Shown: positions 8,344 to 16,964, counted from the first letter of the stretch. The stretch is DNA of 64,000 bases from Adhaeribacter terrigena (GCF_016623615.1 NZ_JAEHFX010000002.1:372001-436000), one strand, 5' to 3'. Made by a program: numbers and translations. The notes: generated by a model not told the origin, from the sequence alone.

Positions 8344-9873
8344 ATGCAAAAACTTCTACCCCTAACCATTTTTTTTGCTTCTTTGCTTACTTTTGAAAGC
8401 AAAGCCCAGCAAATGCTCGGCCTGAGTTCGAGTAACTATGCCGGCATAAACCGGATGCACGTAAGCCCGGCCTCCATTGCCGATTCCCGCTCTAAATTTT
8501 CCCTGTTCATTTCGAGCTTCGACGTGAACATTTCTAATAATTACGTGGGCTACTACGGGTCCGAATCTATTTATAAAGTAATAAGAGAAGACCTGGATGT
8601 AAATGATGACAACCTGCAGGTTATTCAGAACAACCGTCCAAAATTACTTACCGCCTCGGTAGATTACCGTGGCCCTTCTTTTATGGTAATGCTGAGCAAA
8701 AAGCATAGCGTGGCCTTGAGTACCCGGGTGCGTGGCGGCCTTAACTTCAACAACGTTTCGGAACCGATTGCGGAACTTTTACGGGCCGGTACCACCAACG
8801 ATGCCATGGTCGATAAAGTGTACGACAACAACCAGTTCAGCATGAATGCCAACGTGAACGCCGAAATTGGCGTTACTTACGCGCGGGTTATGCTGGATAA
8901 AGGTTCGCATTTTCTGAAGGCGGGAGCCACGCTTAAAAAGGTTACCGGCGTTTATTCGGCGCACTTCATTAATAAGGACATGAACTTTAAGGTAACCACC
9001 CGCGATTACCCGGCGCCCTCTACCGACGAATATCATAACGTAGAGATACAAAACATGGAAGCGCAGTTCGGTTATATGAGCGAAGATTTCATGGATGGCA
9101 TTTCGTTTTCGAAAGCGATGGGCTGGATCGCGGCCAGCGATGCGCCGGGAAATGGCTGGGGTGCCGACATTGGTTTTACCTATGAATTCCGCCCGGATGT
9201 GGAGCAGTATAATTATATCGTAGATGGCAAAACCTACCAGAACGACCGCAAGAATAAATACAAGTTTCGGGTGAGTGCCAGTTTGCTGGATATTGGCGGA
9301 GTGAAATACAGCCATAAAGACAATATCCGGAGCTATACCATAAACGCACAGAACAAAGACGTGAACCTGGATGCTTTTGAAAATGCCGAAGACCCGGACG
9401 ATTATGCGCAGGTAATTAACAAGGAATTAGGCAACGAAGCGTTCGATATTAAAACGGAATTTACTTCCGGCCTGCCAACAGCGCTGCACCTGGATGTGGA
9501 TTATAAGCTGGCCAGTAAATTTTACGTGAACGGTACCATTTTTCAAAACCTGCGGGGCAAATACGCTATTGCTATGCGCCAGAGTTCGTTGGTTGCCCTA
9601 ACGCCGCGATTAGAAACGAAGATATTGGAAGTGGCGCTGCCGCTATCGGTTTACAACAATTACCAGACCTTCGGTGTGGGTGCCATGGTACGGGTAGGCG
9701 GCTTTTTTGTAGGCTCCGATAATATTGGCGGTTTGTTTAATATCGGTCGGCCGTATGGCGCGAATGTTTACGCAGGTTTATCGGTACTGAATTTATCGAG
9801 AGGAAAAGTGAAACCGGCGAAAGTGAAAAAAGTAAAACCGGTAACACCAGCAACACCAGTAAAAAAGGCCTAA
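8344..9873 (+). CDS. DUF5723 family outer-membrane protein
   Basis: The 509-residue protein has an N-terminal signal peptide (MQKLLPLTIFFASLLTFESKAQ) and the start of the DUF5723 family: GLSSSNYAGINRMHVSPASIADSRSKFSL. The body alternates short amphipathic strands with turns (VALSTRVRGGLNFN, ASLLDIGGVKYSHKD, FGVGAMVRVGGFFVGSDNIGG) as expected for a beta-barrel of the FadL/PorV-like shape. The C-terminus is a low-complexity tail of K, P, V, A and T with repeats such as KVKKVKPVTPATP, unusual for an outer-membrane barrel and possibly periplasmic or surface exposed. Role unknown; family members occur throughout Bacteroidota. A perfect bidirectional terminator follows at 9898. Confidence 0.85.
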   Translation: MQKLLPLTIFFASLLTFESKAQQMLGLSSSNYAGINRMHVSPASIADSRSKFSLFISSFDVNISNNYVGYYGSESIYKVIREDLDVNDDNLQVIQNNRPKLLTASVDYRGPSFMVMLSKKHSVALSTRVRGGLNFNNVSEPIAELLRAGTTNDAMVDKVYDNNQFSMNANVNAEIGVTYARVMLDKGSHFLKAGATLKKVTGVYSAHFINKDMNFKVTTRDYPAPSTDEYHNVEIQNMEAQFGYMSEDFMDGISFSKAMGWIAASDAPGNGWGADIGFTYEFRPDVEQYNYIVDGKTYQNDRKNKYKFRVSASLLDIGGVKYSHKDNIRSYTINAQNKDVNLDAFENAEDPDDYAQVINKELGNEAFDIKTEFTSGLPTALHLDVDYKLASKFYVNGTIFQNLRGKYAIAMRQSSLVALTPRLETKILEVALPLSVYNNYQTFGVGAMVRVGGFFVGSDNIGGLFNIGRPYGANVYAGLSVLNLSRGKVKPAKVKKVKPVTPATPVKKA

Positions 9874-9897
9874 GTTCTCTTTCAGAATTTCTGATAT

Positions 9898-9947
9898 AAA
9901 GCAAAAAAACTGCTTAGCTTTTTCAAACTACGCAGTTTTTTTGCTTT
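9898..9947. terminator. bidirectional terminator hairpin
   Basis: Perfect 16-bp arms, AAAGCAAAAAAACTGC and its complement, surround an 18-nt loop. The A and T runs on either side let it work for the DUF5723 gene (plus) and for transcripts from the right. Confidence 0.8.
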
Positions 9948-9963
9948 AAACCCTACCGTTTTT
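9934..9963 (-). repeat. dispersed 30-bp element
   Basis: Head AAAAACGGTAGGG; overlaps the right arm of the terminator at 9898. Confidence 0.75.
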
Positions 9964-10284
9964 CTGCTTTTCATTTGTTTTTTGTCTTTAGAGAGCCTGT
10001 CATGCCGCAGGAAGGAGGGGAGGATCTTACGATCTTCGATTTATTTCCCTTGGCTTGCGGCGCACAGGCCAAAACACAGCAGTTAAAGGTTTGGAATACT
10101 TTTAAATGCCCTTCTGAAGCCGTCTTTGAGGCTGTGCCTCACTGAAGTTTAAAACTTCAGCTCATTGTAGCAAGGTTTGAAAACCTGAACCAGCAGGTTA
10201 AGAATGAATCGAAGTGAATCAGCTCCAAAGTAGAACTTTTCTTTGGGAATATGAAAATCTGAAATGTTTGGTTAAACCAGAAGC

Positions 10285-11415
10285 TTATTGCTGCAAGAGC
10301 TCCGCAATTTCATCGCCGGCGGTGCTGGAGAGGGAAACGCCGATGCCGTTGCAGGCGAAACCGACAACAATGCGGTCTGATGTTTTGCGGATGATGGGTT
10401 GCTTGTCTTCGGTAAAGCCCATAATGCCCGACCAGCGTTGTTCGATCTCAAATTTCTGGCCGGGCAAGATCACTTCAGCGAGCAGTTTTTCGAGTTCCGC
10501 TAATATCGTTTCGTTGTAACTAATATCGGTAGTGGCTTCGGCTTGGAATGCTAAATTTCTTCCGCCACCGAAAAGCACGCGCTGCCCTACGTTCCGGAGG
10601 TAGTAATACCCTTCGTCGAAATGAAAAGCGCCCTTGAATTTCAGGTCCGGAATAGGTTTGGTGATGATTACCTGGCCGCGGCCGGGCGTTACGCATAGAT
10701 CTGGTAGCAAACGCTGGCTGAAGGCATTGGTACAAACCGCCACTTTTTGGGCCTGAAACGGTACCGTTTTCCGTACCGGATCCTGCACGTAAACGCACAC
10801 CCCGGAACCGGTTTCCTTGATCTCCATTACCTCGGCGCCGGTTCTTATTTCCACGCCTTTTTCCTGGGCCAGTTGCAGCAGCGCTTTCATCAGTTTGCCG
10901 GTATGCAGGTGGCCTTCGTAAGGGTTGTGCACAATGGTTTTTACTTTTTCGAGGTTAAACCCTAGCGTTTTTACGAGGTCGGGGCGGTTGGTGTAAGTGC
11001 CTTCCGGGAAAAGCGGGCGCAGTACTTCGTTTACTTTTTCGATACTTTCCAAAGCGGGCAGTTGTTTTTCGGAAAGCAGTTCGAAGCCGCCGGTGTGCTG
11101 GTAATCCATCACTTCATCGGGGAGACGTTCGCGCAAGCGAGCCAGGCCCCGCCAGCGTTTTTCGGTGAGCGCCAATACGGTTTCCGGCGGGGTGTGCTGG
11201 AGATCGGAGAGGAGCTCGGTGAGAGAGCCGAAAGAAGCGAAACCGGCATTGCGGGTGCTGGCACCGGAAGGAAATAAGCCGCGTTCGAGCAGCAAAACGG
11301 ATTTTTCCGGTGCTTTTTCTTTCAGGGAAATAGCCGTAGATAACCCGACAATGCCGCTGCCGATGATGATAACGTCGTAGTGAAGGAAGGATTCGGTTTC
11401 CCAGAAAGAGAGCAT
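10285..11415 (-). CDS. FAD-dependent oxidoreductase (DAO family)
   Basis: A Rossmann FAD motif, DVIIIGSGIVGLSTAISLKE, sits about 15 residues from the start, followed by LLLERG (end of strand 2) and STRNAGFASFGS, as in D-amino-acid-oxidase-type enzymes such as GlpD, MnmC and SoxA-like proteins. The middle includes GRGQVIITKPIP and FHFDEGYYYLRNVGQRVLFGGGRN, typical of this fold, and the C-terminus has GFACNGIGVSLSSTAGDEIAELL, which closes the FAD site. It is about 376 residues. An upstream TTG at 11421 would add two residues; I prefer ATG 11415. It is cytosolic; substrate probably an amine or amino acid. The sequence at 10943-10972 inside the gene matches the dispersed 30-bp element and encodes TLGFNLEKVK. 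Confidence 0.87.
   Translation of the reverse strand: MLSFWETESFLHYDVIIIGSGIVGLSTAISLKEKAPEKSVLLLERGLFPSGASTRNAGFASFGSLTELLSDLQHTPPETVLALTEKRWRGLARLRERLPDEVMDYQHTGGFELLSEKQLPALESIEKVNEVLRPLFPEGTYTNRPDLVKTLGFNLEKVKTIVHNPYEGHLHTGKLMKALLQLAQEKGVEIRTGAEVMEIKETGSGVCVYVQDPVRKTVPFQAQKVAVCTNAFSQRLLPDLCVTPGRGQVIITKPIPDLKFKGAFHFDEGYYYLRNVGQRVLFGGGRNLAFQAEATTDISYNETILAELEKLLAEVILPGQKFEIEQRWSGIMGFTEDKQPIIRKTSDRIVVGFACNGIGVSLSSTAGDEIAELLQQ
10943..10972 (-). repeat. dispersed 30-bp element inside the FAD oxidoreductase gene
   Basis: Head AAAAACGCTAGGG; tail CCTCGAAAAAGT; read in the sense direction of the gene. Confidence 0.75.
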
Positions 11416-11500
11416 AAGCAAAAGAATGGTTATGGATGTACGAAGGTGCTAATTTTTTGCTTATTTTTAATACCGTTCCAGTAGCTTTTAAACCATTTTT

Positions 11501-12208
11501 ATGAAGATCAGCGTCATAATTCCTGCCTATAACGAAGCAGCCGGCATTGGTGCGCTGATCGAATTTTTACAACAGCATTTATCGGAAATACCATACGAAA
11601 TATTGGTGGCTGACGGCCAAAGTACGGATGCTACCAGAAATGTAGCAGAAATGGCTGGCGCTACCGTATTGCATTGCCCAGAAAAGGGCCGGGCGCGACA
11701 GATGAATTACGGCGCAAAAAAGGCAACCGGCACACTGCTTTATTTTCTACACGCCGATACTTTTCCACCAGCCAATTTTCCTGCTGCTATTTCAGATGCA
11801 ACTGACAAGGGCGTAGATTGCGGGTGTTTCCGGTTAGGCTTTGACCTGGATCATTGGTTTCTGAACCTGAACAGTTGGTTTACGCGCTTTAATGTACGGT
11901 ATTTCCGGTGGGGTGACCAGAGTTTATTTATTAAGCGCGAAGTTTTTGAAGCTGAAGGCGGTTTTCGCGACGATTTGAAAGTTATGGAAGATCAGGAACT
12001 TGTGATCCGGTTGCTAAAAAAATACCGGTTTAAAGTGTTGCCTTTTGCGGTAAAAACTTCGGCCCGGAAGTACCAGGAAAACGGCGTAATAAAATTGCAG
12101 CTCATCTTCACAACGCTCCAGATCATGTATCATTTCGGAGCTTCCCAGGAACAAATATTGGGTTTGTACCGCCGCCTGATCCGCGACGAAAAAGTTAACG
12201 TGAAATAA
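11501..12208 (+). CDS. glycosyltransferase family 2, TIGR04283 (arsenosugar-type) family
   Basis: The 235-residue protein is a GT-A glycosyltransferase: KISVIIPAYNEAAGI at the N-terminus, VADGQSTDATRNVAE (nucleotide-sugar Asp), GRARQMNYGAKKATG, and FLHADTFPP with the HAD variant of the DxD metal motif. FRWGDQSLFIKREVFEAEGGF and VMEDQELVIRLLKK supply the ED-type catalytic region. These features match the TIGR04283 family, whose better-known members are tied to radical-SAM/selenodomain or arsenosugar loci. No radical-SAM partner (ArsS) or TIGR04282 partner is present in this window, so the arsenosugar role is not supported by context here. No membrane segment except perhaps a short amphipathic stretch near the C-terminus. 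Confidence 0.87.
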   Translation: MKISVIIPAYNEAAGIGALIEFLQQHLSEIPYEILVADGQSTDATRNVAEMAGATVLHCPEKGRARQMNYGAKKATGTLLYFLHADTFPPANFPAAISDATDKGVDCGCFRLGFDLDHWFLNLNSWFTRFNVRYFRWGDQSLFIKREVFEAEGGFRDDLKVMEDQELVIRLLKKYRFKVLPFAVKTSARKYQENGVIKLQLIFTTLQIMYHFGASQEQILGLYRRLIRDEKVNVK

Positions 12209-12282
12209 TTCCTGCCTACTTGCTATCTGGTTTTTAAGGCGAATTTCTTAGCGATTGAAGGGGTTTGTTTTCAGGAATTGGT

Positions 12283-13311
12283 TTACTGTTTCTTTTGGAA
12301 GAGTGGATTGGGAATCGGATGGTTTATCGGTTCCATTTTTTTACCGGCAGCCAAGTATTGTGCGTAGCGTTGCGGTTCAATTTTTTTGCGGTCCACGAAA
12401 TAAAGACCGGCATCAAAGCCGCGCTTCCGCACCCAATCGTTCAACATAAAAGCGTGCATTTTTTCTATAAAGTGGTAGTTTCGCACGGGTACGCCGTAAT
12501 TTCCCTGAAAGTAAAGATCTGGTTTTATAGGAGGGCGCACAATGGAAGCCGCATCGTTGTGGCGGAGCTTTTCGGTGTCTTTTAGCCATGCACCATTAAT
12601 AATATTAGATGCCGGATAAGGTGATGGATTGCCCCACATTACGCGTCTGCCGCCGCCGTTTACATTGGCAAACCAAGGCAAATGAGACATTACAAAGGCT
12701 GAAAAATAAGCAAATTCAACCGGGTCGTAATTTCTTTCCCGGAAAACCAGCGTTACTTCCCGGTTCTCGGTTTTGATAATGCGGCGCAGTTCTTTCCGGA
12801 ATTTCGGATCGGCGATATAATGCCTGGCTTCAGCGAAATTGTTAAAAAGCAGTATCACGCCATTGTAATGAACCGCCCCGTGCAGATAATTTACTGCGTG
12901 CGGCATGCGGCGTTGTGGTCCGTGCGGAATTTCTGGAATGATAACCGATTTCCGGACCATACTGGCTAAAAAACGACCTACTTTCTCCGCTATTTCTGCA
13001 TCAGTATCGGGTTTGAAATCTTCAACGGACCAATGCTTACTAACCGGCGTGCGGAAAGCAATATTTAAAGGCCAGATAAGTTCTTTTGTTTCCGGGATTA
13101 TGCCCGTTACCCACGGATGGTCTTCAGCCAGCAAACCGGGAGGCATTTTGTGAATGGTAAGCAAACGCATTACCTGAAGTGCGCCCGGCCAGTTATGAAT
13201 AATATTGCCCCGGATAATATTCTGCAACAGGAAAAATGGTTCGCTAATTGTTTTAAACCGGAGGCGCTTTGCGGGAGAATAATTGATTTCTGAAACGGAA
13301 TAATTTCTCAT
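12283..13311 (-). CDS. hypothetical protein, 342 residues, family not recognised
   Basis: I do not recognise this protein. It has normal codon use and no stop interruptions. No signal peptide or membrane helix is visible. It is rich in W, H, P and R, with segments such as HGPQRRMPHAVNYLHGAVHYNG, HLPWFANVNGGGRRVMWGNPSPYPASNIINGAW and REVTLVFRERNYDPVEFAYFS. Such clustering of aromatic, His, Asn and Gly residues suggests a folded enzyme-like or ligand-binding domain rather than a structural repeat, but this is inference. It converges with the glycosyltransferase gene and lies 72 bp upstream of nitroreductase in the same direction, so the two may form a pair. Confidence 0.7.
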   Translation of the reverse strand: MRNYSVSEINYSPAKRLRFKTISEPFFLLQNIIRGNIIHNWPGALQVMRLLTIHKMPPGLLAEDHPWVTGIIPETKELIWPLNIAFRTPVSKHWSVEDFKPDTDAEIAEKVGRFLASMVRKSVIIPEIPHGPQRRMPHAVNYLHGAVHYNGVILLFNNFAEARHYIADPKFRKELRRIIKTENREVTLVFRERNYDPVEFAYFSAFVMSHLPWFANVNGGGRRVMWGNPSPYPASNIINGAWLKDTEKLRHNDAASIVRPPIKPDLYFQGNYGVPVRNYHFIEKMHAFMLNDWVRKRGFDAGLYFVDRKKIEPQRYAQYLAAGKKMEPINHPIPNPLFQKKQ

Positions 13312-13351
13312 AAAAATTGCTTTCGGTCTGAACGCGTTTAATTAAATATAA

Positions 13352-13381
13352 GACTTTTCTGGCGAATACAATAGCGTTTTA
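13352..13381 (-). repeat. dispersed 30-bp element
   Basis: Head TAAAACGCTATTG; ends two bases before the nitroreductase stop codon. Confidence 0.7.
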
Positions 13382-13382
13382 C

Positions 13383-13976
13383 CTACTCAATCCACTGCCA
13401 ATCAATCTTCTCATCGAGCGGCGTATTTCTTTTCCCTTCTGGTGTTTCTTTATCGGTGTAGCCTAAATACAGAATCCCTAAAACCAAGTCTTCTTCGCGG
13501 AGCTTTAAATAGGTTTTCATGGGCGGCTGGTAGGCCATGCCGCCCGAGCCCCAGTAACTGGCAATACCCAAAGCGGTAGCGCCGAGCAATAGGTTTTGCA
13601 CCGCACAACTGGTAGAAGCAATTTCTTCGAGCACCGGAATTTTAGAGTTGTCGCCGCGCTGCATGATGGCAATTATTACGTGGGATGTAAAGTTGCCCAT
13701 GCGCAGGAGTTTGTCGTATTTGGCTTGCTGAAAATTTTCCGGGTCGGTATTGTCCTTGTACAGTTCGGCGTGCTGAAGGCAGAATTGCTGTACTTTTTCG
13801 CCGGCAAAAACCTTAAAACGCCAGGGCTCGGTGTACGCATGGGTGGGTGCCCAATCGGCTAGCTCCAGGAGCTGGCTGATTTGTTCGTCGGGGATCTGGC
13901 GGCCGTTAAACTGGTTGGGTTTAATGGTGCGGCGGCTTTTTATAACCTGGCTCAGGGTGCTGAAAGTAGTATTCAT
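13383..13976 (-). CDS. nitroreductase family protein
   Basis: The 197-residue protein matches the FMN-binding nitroreductase fold: VIKSRRTIKPNQFNGRQIPDEQISQLLELADWAPTHAYTEPWRFKVF, with the phosphate-binding RR near the N-terminus; SCAVQNLLLGATALGIASYWGSGGM in the middle; and EDLVLGILYLGYTDKETPEGKR at the C-terminus. Family members are dimeric cytosolic NAD(P)H-dependent flavoenzymes acting on nitro groups, quinones or other electrophiles. A 30-bp element ends two bases before the stop (13352-13381). Specific substrate not predictable. Confidence 0.93.
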   Translation of the reverse strand: MNTTFSTLSQVIKSRRTIKPNQFNGRQIPDEQISQLLELADWAPTHAYTEPWRFKVFAGEKVQQFCLQHAELYKDNTDPENFQQAKYDKLLRMGNFTSHVIIAIMQRGDNSKIPVLEEIASTSCAVQNLLLGATALGIASYWGSGGMAYQPPMKTYLKLREEDLVLGILYLGYTDKETPEGKRNTPLDEKIDWQWIE

Positions 13977-14390
13977 ATCGTAAAGGTGAAGTTAAGCGGT
14001 TTTTTAAATTTAGAAGGTGCCGTTTTTTTTTATATGATTTTTTTAAACGAAGAGAACGGTTTTCCGGAGATTTTCGGCTTCCTGTACCTGGTTTTATGTT
14101 GCTGAAAACAAGGCTTTTCCATTGGGCTTAAACTGCCCGGAGACCTACGTGAAGGCGCAATTCAAGCGGCCGACAAATTAGTGAACGCCCTTAATAAAAT
14201 GGTAAAATGAACAATAGTGGAAGTAAAGCCGTTAAAGTAGGGAAACATGATATTAATCATATTTACTCTTAATCTGCATTTCTCCGGGTTTGCCGTTACG
14301 AAAAATATTTTTAAATGTATTACCTTTACTGAATCTGCAGCCGGGTAAATATCGTAAATGCTGCGGATATTAATAATTTAACTTTATTGC
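13977..14390. other. intergenic region with a possible gene remnant
   Basis: No intact gene. A short open stretch at 14108-14208 is described separately. The remaining sequence before the desaturase gene is AT-rich with TAACTTTA at about 14378 but no clear promoter spacing. Confidence 0.4.
14108..14208 (+). pseudogene. possible orphan C-terminal fragment
   Basis: The frame following a TGA reads KQGFSIGLKLPGDLREGA then IQAADKLVNALNKMVK and a TGA stop. It has protein-like composition (an amphipathic C-terminal helix) but no start codon and no upstream partner frame. It could be the tail of a lost oxidoreductase-like gene or chance. Low confidence. Confidence 0.25.
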
Positions 14391-15461
14391 ATGGCAGCAC
14401 CAAGATTTCAAGCTCCTACCAACGATTTTTTTTCCGAATTAAAAAACCGTATCAACGATCATTTTGAGCAGAAAGGAATTACGCCCTCGGGCAATTCCAA
14501 ACTTTTTACCAAAGCTATTATCCTGATCGTTAGCTTGATTGGTTTATATGTGCACCTAGTTTTCTTTACCCCGCCGGCCTGGCTGGCCGTACTGGAATGC
14601 GTTCTGTTAGGCGGCGTTGGAGCTTCTATCGGGTTTAATATCATGCACGATGGCGCCCACGGCAGTTTCAGCGATCGCAAATGGCTGAACAACCTGGCCG
14701 GACTTTCGCTTAATTTACTGGGCGGCAACGTGTTTATGTGGAATACCAAGCACAACGTAATTCACCACACCTATACCAACGTAGATGGCGTGGACGATGA
14801 CCTGGATGCGCGCCCGTTCCTGCGCCTTTGCGAATCGCAGAAAAAATATAAGCTGCACCGTTTTCAGCATTTTTATTTCTGGGCTATTTACGCGTTCCTG
14901 TACATCTACTGGATCGGTTTCAGCGATTTTCAGAAATATTTTACCGGCAAGATCGGCGATTTTAAAATTGCCAAGATCAAGCGTTCGGAGCACATTTCCT
15001 TCTGGGCTTTTAAACTGGCCTTTGTAGTGATCTTTGCGCTGGTGCCCATTTATATGGTTGGCTTTGTAAGCTGGCTGGTTGGTTTTCTGGTATTTACCAT
15101 GAGCACCGGTTTAATTATGAGCGTGGTTTTCCAGCTGGCGCATACCGTGAGCGAAACGCATTTTCCGCTGCCGGAACCGAAAACAAATAAAATTGAAGAA
15201 GCCTGGGCTATTCACCAATTACAGACTACGGCTAATTTCGCGACCAATAACAAGATCGTTTCCTGGTTTTCAGGTGGTTTGAACTTCCAGATCGAACACC
15301 ATTTATTCCCGAAGATCTCGCATGTGCATTACCCGGAGATCAGCAAGATCATTAAAAAAGCCTGCCAGGATTATGGCGTAGAGTACATCGAATTCCCGAA
15401 ACTGCGCACCGCTATTTATTCGCACATCATGCACCTGCGCAGCCTGGCTTTGGCCAATTAA
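14391..15461 (+). CDS. membrane fatty-acid desaturase (acyl-lipid/acyl-CoA type)
   Basis: The 356-residue protein has all three histidine boxes of the front-end/linoleoyl-CoA-like desaturases: HDGAH near residue 86, HNVIHH near 122, and QIEHH near 302 (the Q form of the third box). Four or five hydrophobic segments (about residues 43-85, 155-175, 205-250) place it in the inner membrane, where a di-iron centre would insert a double bond in acyl chains using electrons from a ferredoxin or cytochrome. Unlike many eukaryotic front-end enzymes there is no fused cytochrome b5 domain. It is monocistronic with a strong terminator at 15487. Regiospecificity not predictable; cold or fluidity adaptation is a likely role. 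Confidence 0.93.
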   Translation: MAAPRFQAPTNDFFSELKNRINDHFEQKGITPSGNSKLFTKAIILIVSLIGLYVHLVFFTPPAWLAVLECVLLGGVGASIGFNIMHDGAHGSFSDRKWLNNLAGLSLNLLGGNVFMWNTKHNVIHHTYTNVDGVDDDLDARPFLRLCESQKKYKLHRFQHFYFWAIYAFLYIYWIGFSDFQKYFTGKIGDFKIAKIKRSEHISFWAFKLAFVVIFALVPIYMVGFVSWLVGFLVFTMSTGLIMSVVFQLAHTVSETHFPLPEPKTNKIEEAWAIHQLQTTANFATNNKIVSWFSGGLNFQIEHHLFPKISHVHYPEISKIIKKACQDYGVEYIEFPKLRTAIYSHIMHLRSLALAN

Positions 15462-15486
15462 CCCGCAGTTTCCGTTTAAAATTCTC

Positions 15487-15520
15487 AAAGTCCGGTTCAG
15501 AAATGAGCCGGACTTTTTTT
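15487..15520 (+). terminator. rho-independent terminator after the desaturase gene
   Basis: A 13-bp stem (AAAGTCCGGTTCA with TGAGCCGGACTTT, one G-U pair) and a GAAA loop precede a run of seven T. The complementary strand has an A-rich start, so it may also serve the DUF72 gene. Confidence 0.88.
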
Positions 15521-15541
15521 GTGTTTATGCCTACCGTTTTT
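15512..15541 (-). repeat. dispersed 30-bp element
   Basis: Head AAAAACGGTAGGC; begins within the T-run of the desaturase terminator. Confidence 0.7.
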
Positions 15542-15576
15542 TGGTTTTTAACGAAGTTCTTGTGGCAAAAAGGCTT

Positions 15577-16338
15577 TCAGAATTTACCATGCAGCGCTTC
15601 CGGTTTTCTTTGTAAAATCATTTCCTGCAACCGGCGGGCATTGAAAGCAGCGTATCCTTCCTGGTCGTTATCGAAGTAAAGGTACACGGACTTGTTTTGC
15701 GATTGCCAGGCCAGCAGTTTTTCGGCCCAAAACCCTAGCGTTTCGTCAGGATAACTTCCCTGGTATTTGTTTAAGCTTGGGCCATGCAAACGGATATACA
15801 CAAAATCGGCGGTTACTTCCAGCGGCGACTGATGGCCGGCCAACTCGTAGATGCAAAAAGCGGCGTTGTGTTGCTGCAGCAGGTCGTAAATTTCGGGCAT
15901 GTACCAGCTTTGGTCGCGGAATTCGAAGGTGTAACGGTGTTCGGGCGGGAGAATTTGCAAGAGGCTTTGCAGGCGTTCCGGGTTCACTTTCCAGGCAGGC
16001 GGCAACTGAAACAGCACCGGCCCGGTTTTTTTGCCTAAGCCCCGTAGGTTTTCGAAAAAGCGTAGGGTGCTTTGTTGCGGTTCTTTCAGTTTTTTCAGGT
16101 GGGTAATGTAGCGGCTGGCTTTTACGGCAAACACAAAATCGTTGGGTACGGAAGCGCGCCAGCTGGCAAAGGTTTCAAGCGTCGGCAGTTTGTAGAAGGA
16201 ATTATTGATCTCTACGGTGCGGAAATAACGCAGGTAAAAATTCGTGAAATCTTGGGCTGGGGTGCCGGCCGGGTAAAAGGTGCCCACCCAGTGCTTGTAG
16301 TGCCAGCCTGAAGTGCCTATGTATATTTTGTTTTCCAT
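15577..16338 (-). CDS. DUF72 domain-containing protein (YecE-like)
   Basis: At 253 residues this is a standard DUF72 member: IYIGTSGWHYKHWVGTFYP at the N-terminus, YFRTVEINNSFYKLPTLETFASW, FVFAVKASRYITH, GPVLFQLPPAWK, YTFEFRDQSWY, DFVYIRLHGP and VYLYFDNDQEGYAAFNA. The fold is a TIM barrel with similarity to endonuclease IV-type proteins; the biochemical role is unknown. It is cytosolic. The gene stands alone. The segment at 15716-15745 matches the dispersed 30-bp element and encodes ETLGFWAEKL, which falls in a conserved part of the family. Confidence 0.93.
   Translation of the reverse strand: MENKIYIGTSGWHYKHWVGTFYPAGTPAQDFTNFYLRYFRTVEINNSFYKLPTLETFASWRASVPNDFVFAVKASRYITHLKKLKEPQQSTLRFFENLRGLGKKTGPVLFQLPPAWKVNPERLQSLLQILPPEHRYTFEFRDQSWYMPEIYDLLQQHNAAFCIYELAGHQSPLEVTADFVYIRLHGPSLNKYQGSYPDETLGFWAEKLLAWQSQNKSVYLYFDNDQEGYAAFNARRLQEMILQRKPEALHGKF
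15716..15745 (-). repeat. dispersed 30-bp element inside the DUF72 gene
   Basis: Head CGAAACGCTAGGG; tail GGCCGAAAAACT; read in the sense direction of the gene. Confidence 0.7.
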
Positions 16339-16592
16339 GCGTGCAGGTCCGTTTTCCGGTTTTTATACTGCCGGCAAGCTGCAAGGTTTACGCGTTGGAA
16401 TTCATTGAAAAGAAGGTGTTTGCGTGGTCCTGAATTTGCTTTGTGCAAAGAAAAATAATCTTTTTCCCGGGGCGAAATTCCGGAAGTTTAAATTACGTTT
16501 CAAACGGCACGATCCCAAAAAAAGCCTTCACGGCAAAACTTTCTTTATGTAAGCTTTACTGTGAAGGCATGGTGAAACCTGTTTTTCAGGCA

Positions 16593-16871
16593 TTACTTTA
16601 CCACATCTTTAGCTTTATTGGTGCCCTTTTTTACGCCTTTTTTGGTCGCTTTGCCCACTTTTTTAGTGCCTTTCACCGCGCCTTCACCTACTTCTTCTGC
16701 ACCATGGCCCACTTTTTTACCACCCTCTTTTGCAGCATGGCCGGTTTTTTGGGCTCCTTTTTTAGTAGTTTCCTTCACTTTGTTCTGGCCTGGTTCGGTT
16801 TGCGCAAGTACGGTTCCAAAGCTAAATATCCCGGCAACTAAAATGGCCAGTAATGTTGTTGAATTTTTCAT
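16593..16871 (-). CDS. small secreted Lys/Gly-rich repeat protein
   Basis: This 92-residue product has a clear signal peptide (MKNSTTLLAILVAGIFSFGTVLAQ). The mature part, about 68 residues, is almost only K, G, A, E, V, T and H arranged in repeated blocks: TTKKGAQKTGHAAKEGGKK, VGHGAEEVGEGAV, KGTKKVGKATKKGVKKGTNK. The blocks repeat at about 11 residues, reminiscent of amphipathic helices of LEA-like or apolipoprotein-like proteins, though this is a comparison only. It would be strongly basic and exported to the periplasm or beyond. No known family recognised. Long bands of repeated codons make frame errors unlikely to be noticed, but the start and stop look normal. Confidence 0.7.
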   Translation of the reverse strand: MKNSTTLLAILVAGIFSFGTVLAQTEPGQNKVKETTKKGAQKTGHAAKEGGKKVGHGAEEVGEGAVKGTKKVGKATKKGVKKGTNKAKDVVK

Positions 16872-16964
16872 GGGTTTACCGGTTAAAGGTGAAATTATTC
16901 CTTAATTAAAACCGCTTCAGGCTGGTTTTGTTTCCACATTACCGGAAAAAGAAATATATCGGTT

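Larger units (their letters stand above)
9874..10284. other. intergenic region with terminator, 30-bp element and GTCAT repeat
   Basis: It contains the terminator at 9898-9947, an overlapping 30-bp element (9934-9963), a stretch TGTCATGCCGCAGGAAGG at 9998 that belongs to the GTCAT-type repeat class also seen at 21.9, 38.9 and 60.5 kb, and a small hairpin GAAGTTTAAAACTTC near 10144. No gene is supported. Confidence 0.55.

Noticed and set aside
8077-8349. 90-residue minus-strand frame upstream of the DUF5723 gene
   Set aside because: It overlaps the likely promoter region and reads like random AT-rich sequence.
14010-14040. TTTAGAAGGTGCCGTTTTT as an element copy
   Set aside because: Lacks the TA core and the tail; treated as chance T-rich sequence.
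13881-14105. 74-residue plus-strand frame opposite the nitroreductase start
   Set aside because: It is the shadow of the nitroreductase gene plus AT-rich intergenic sequence.
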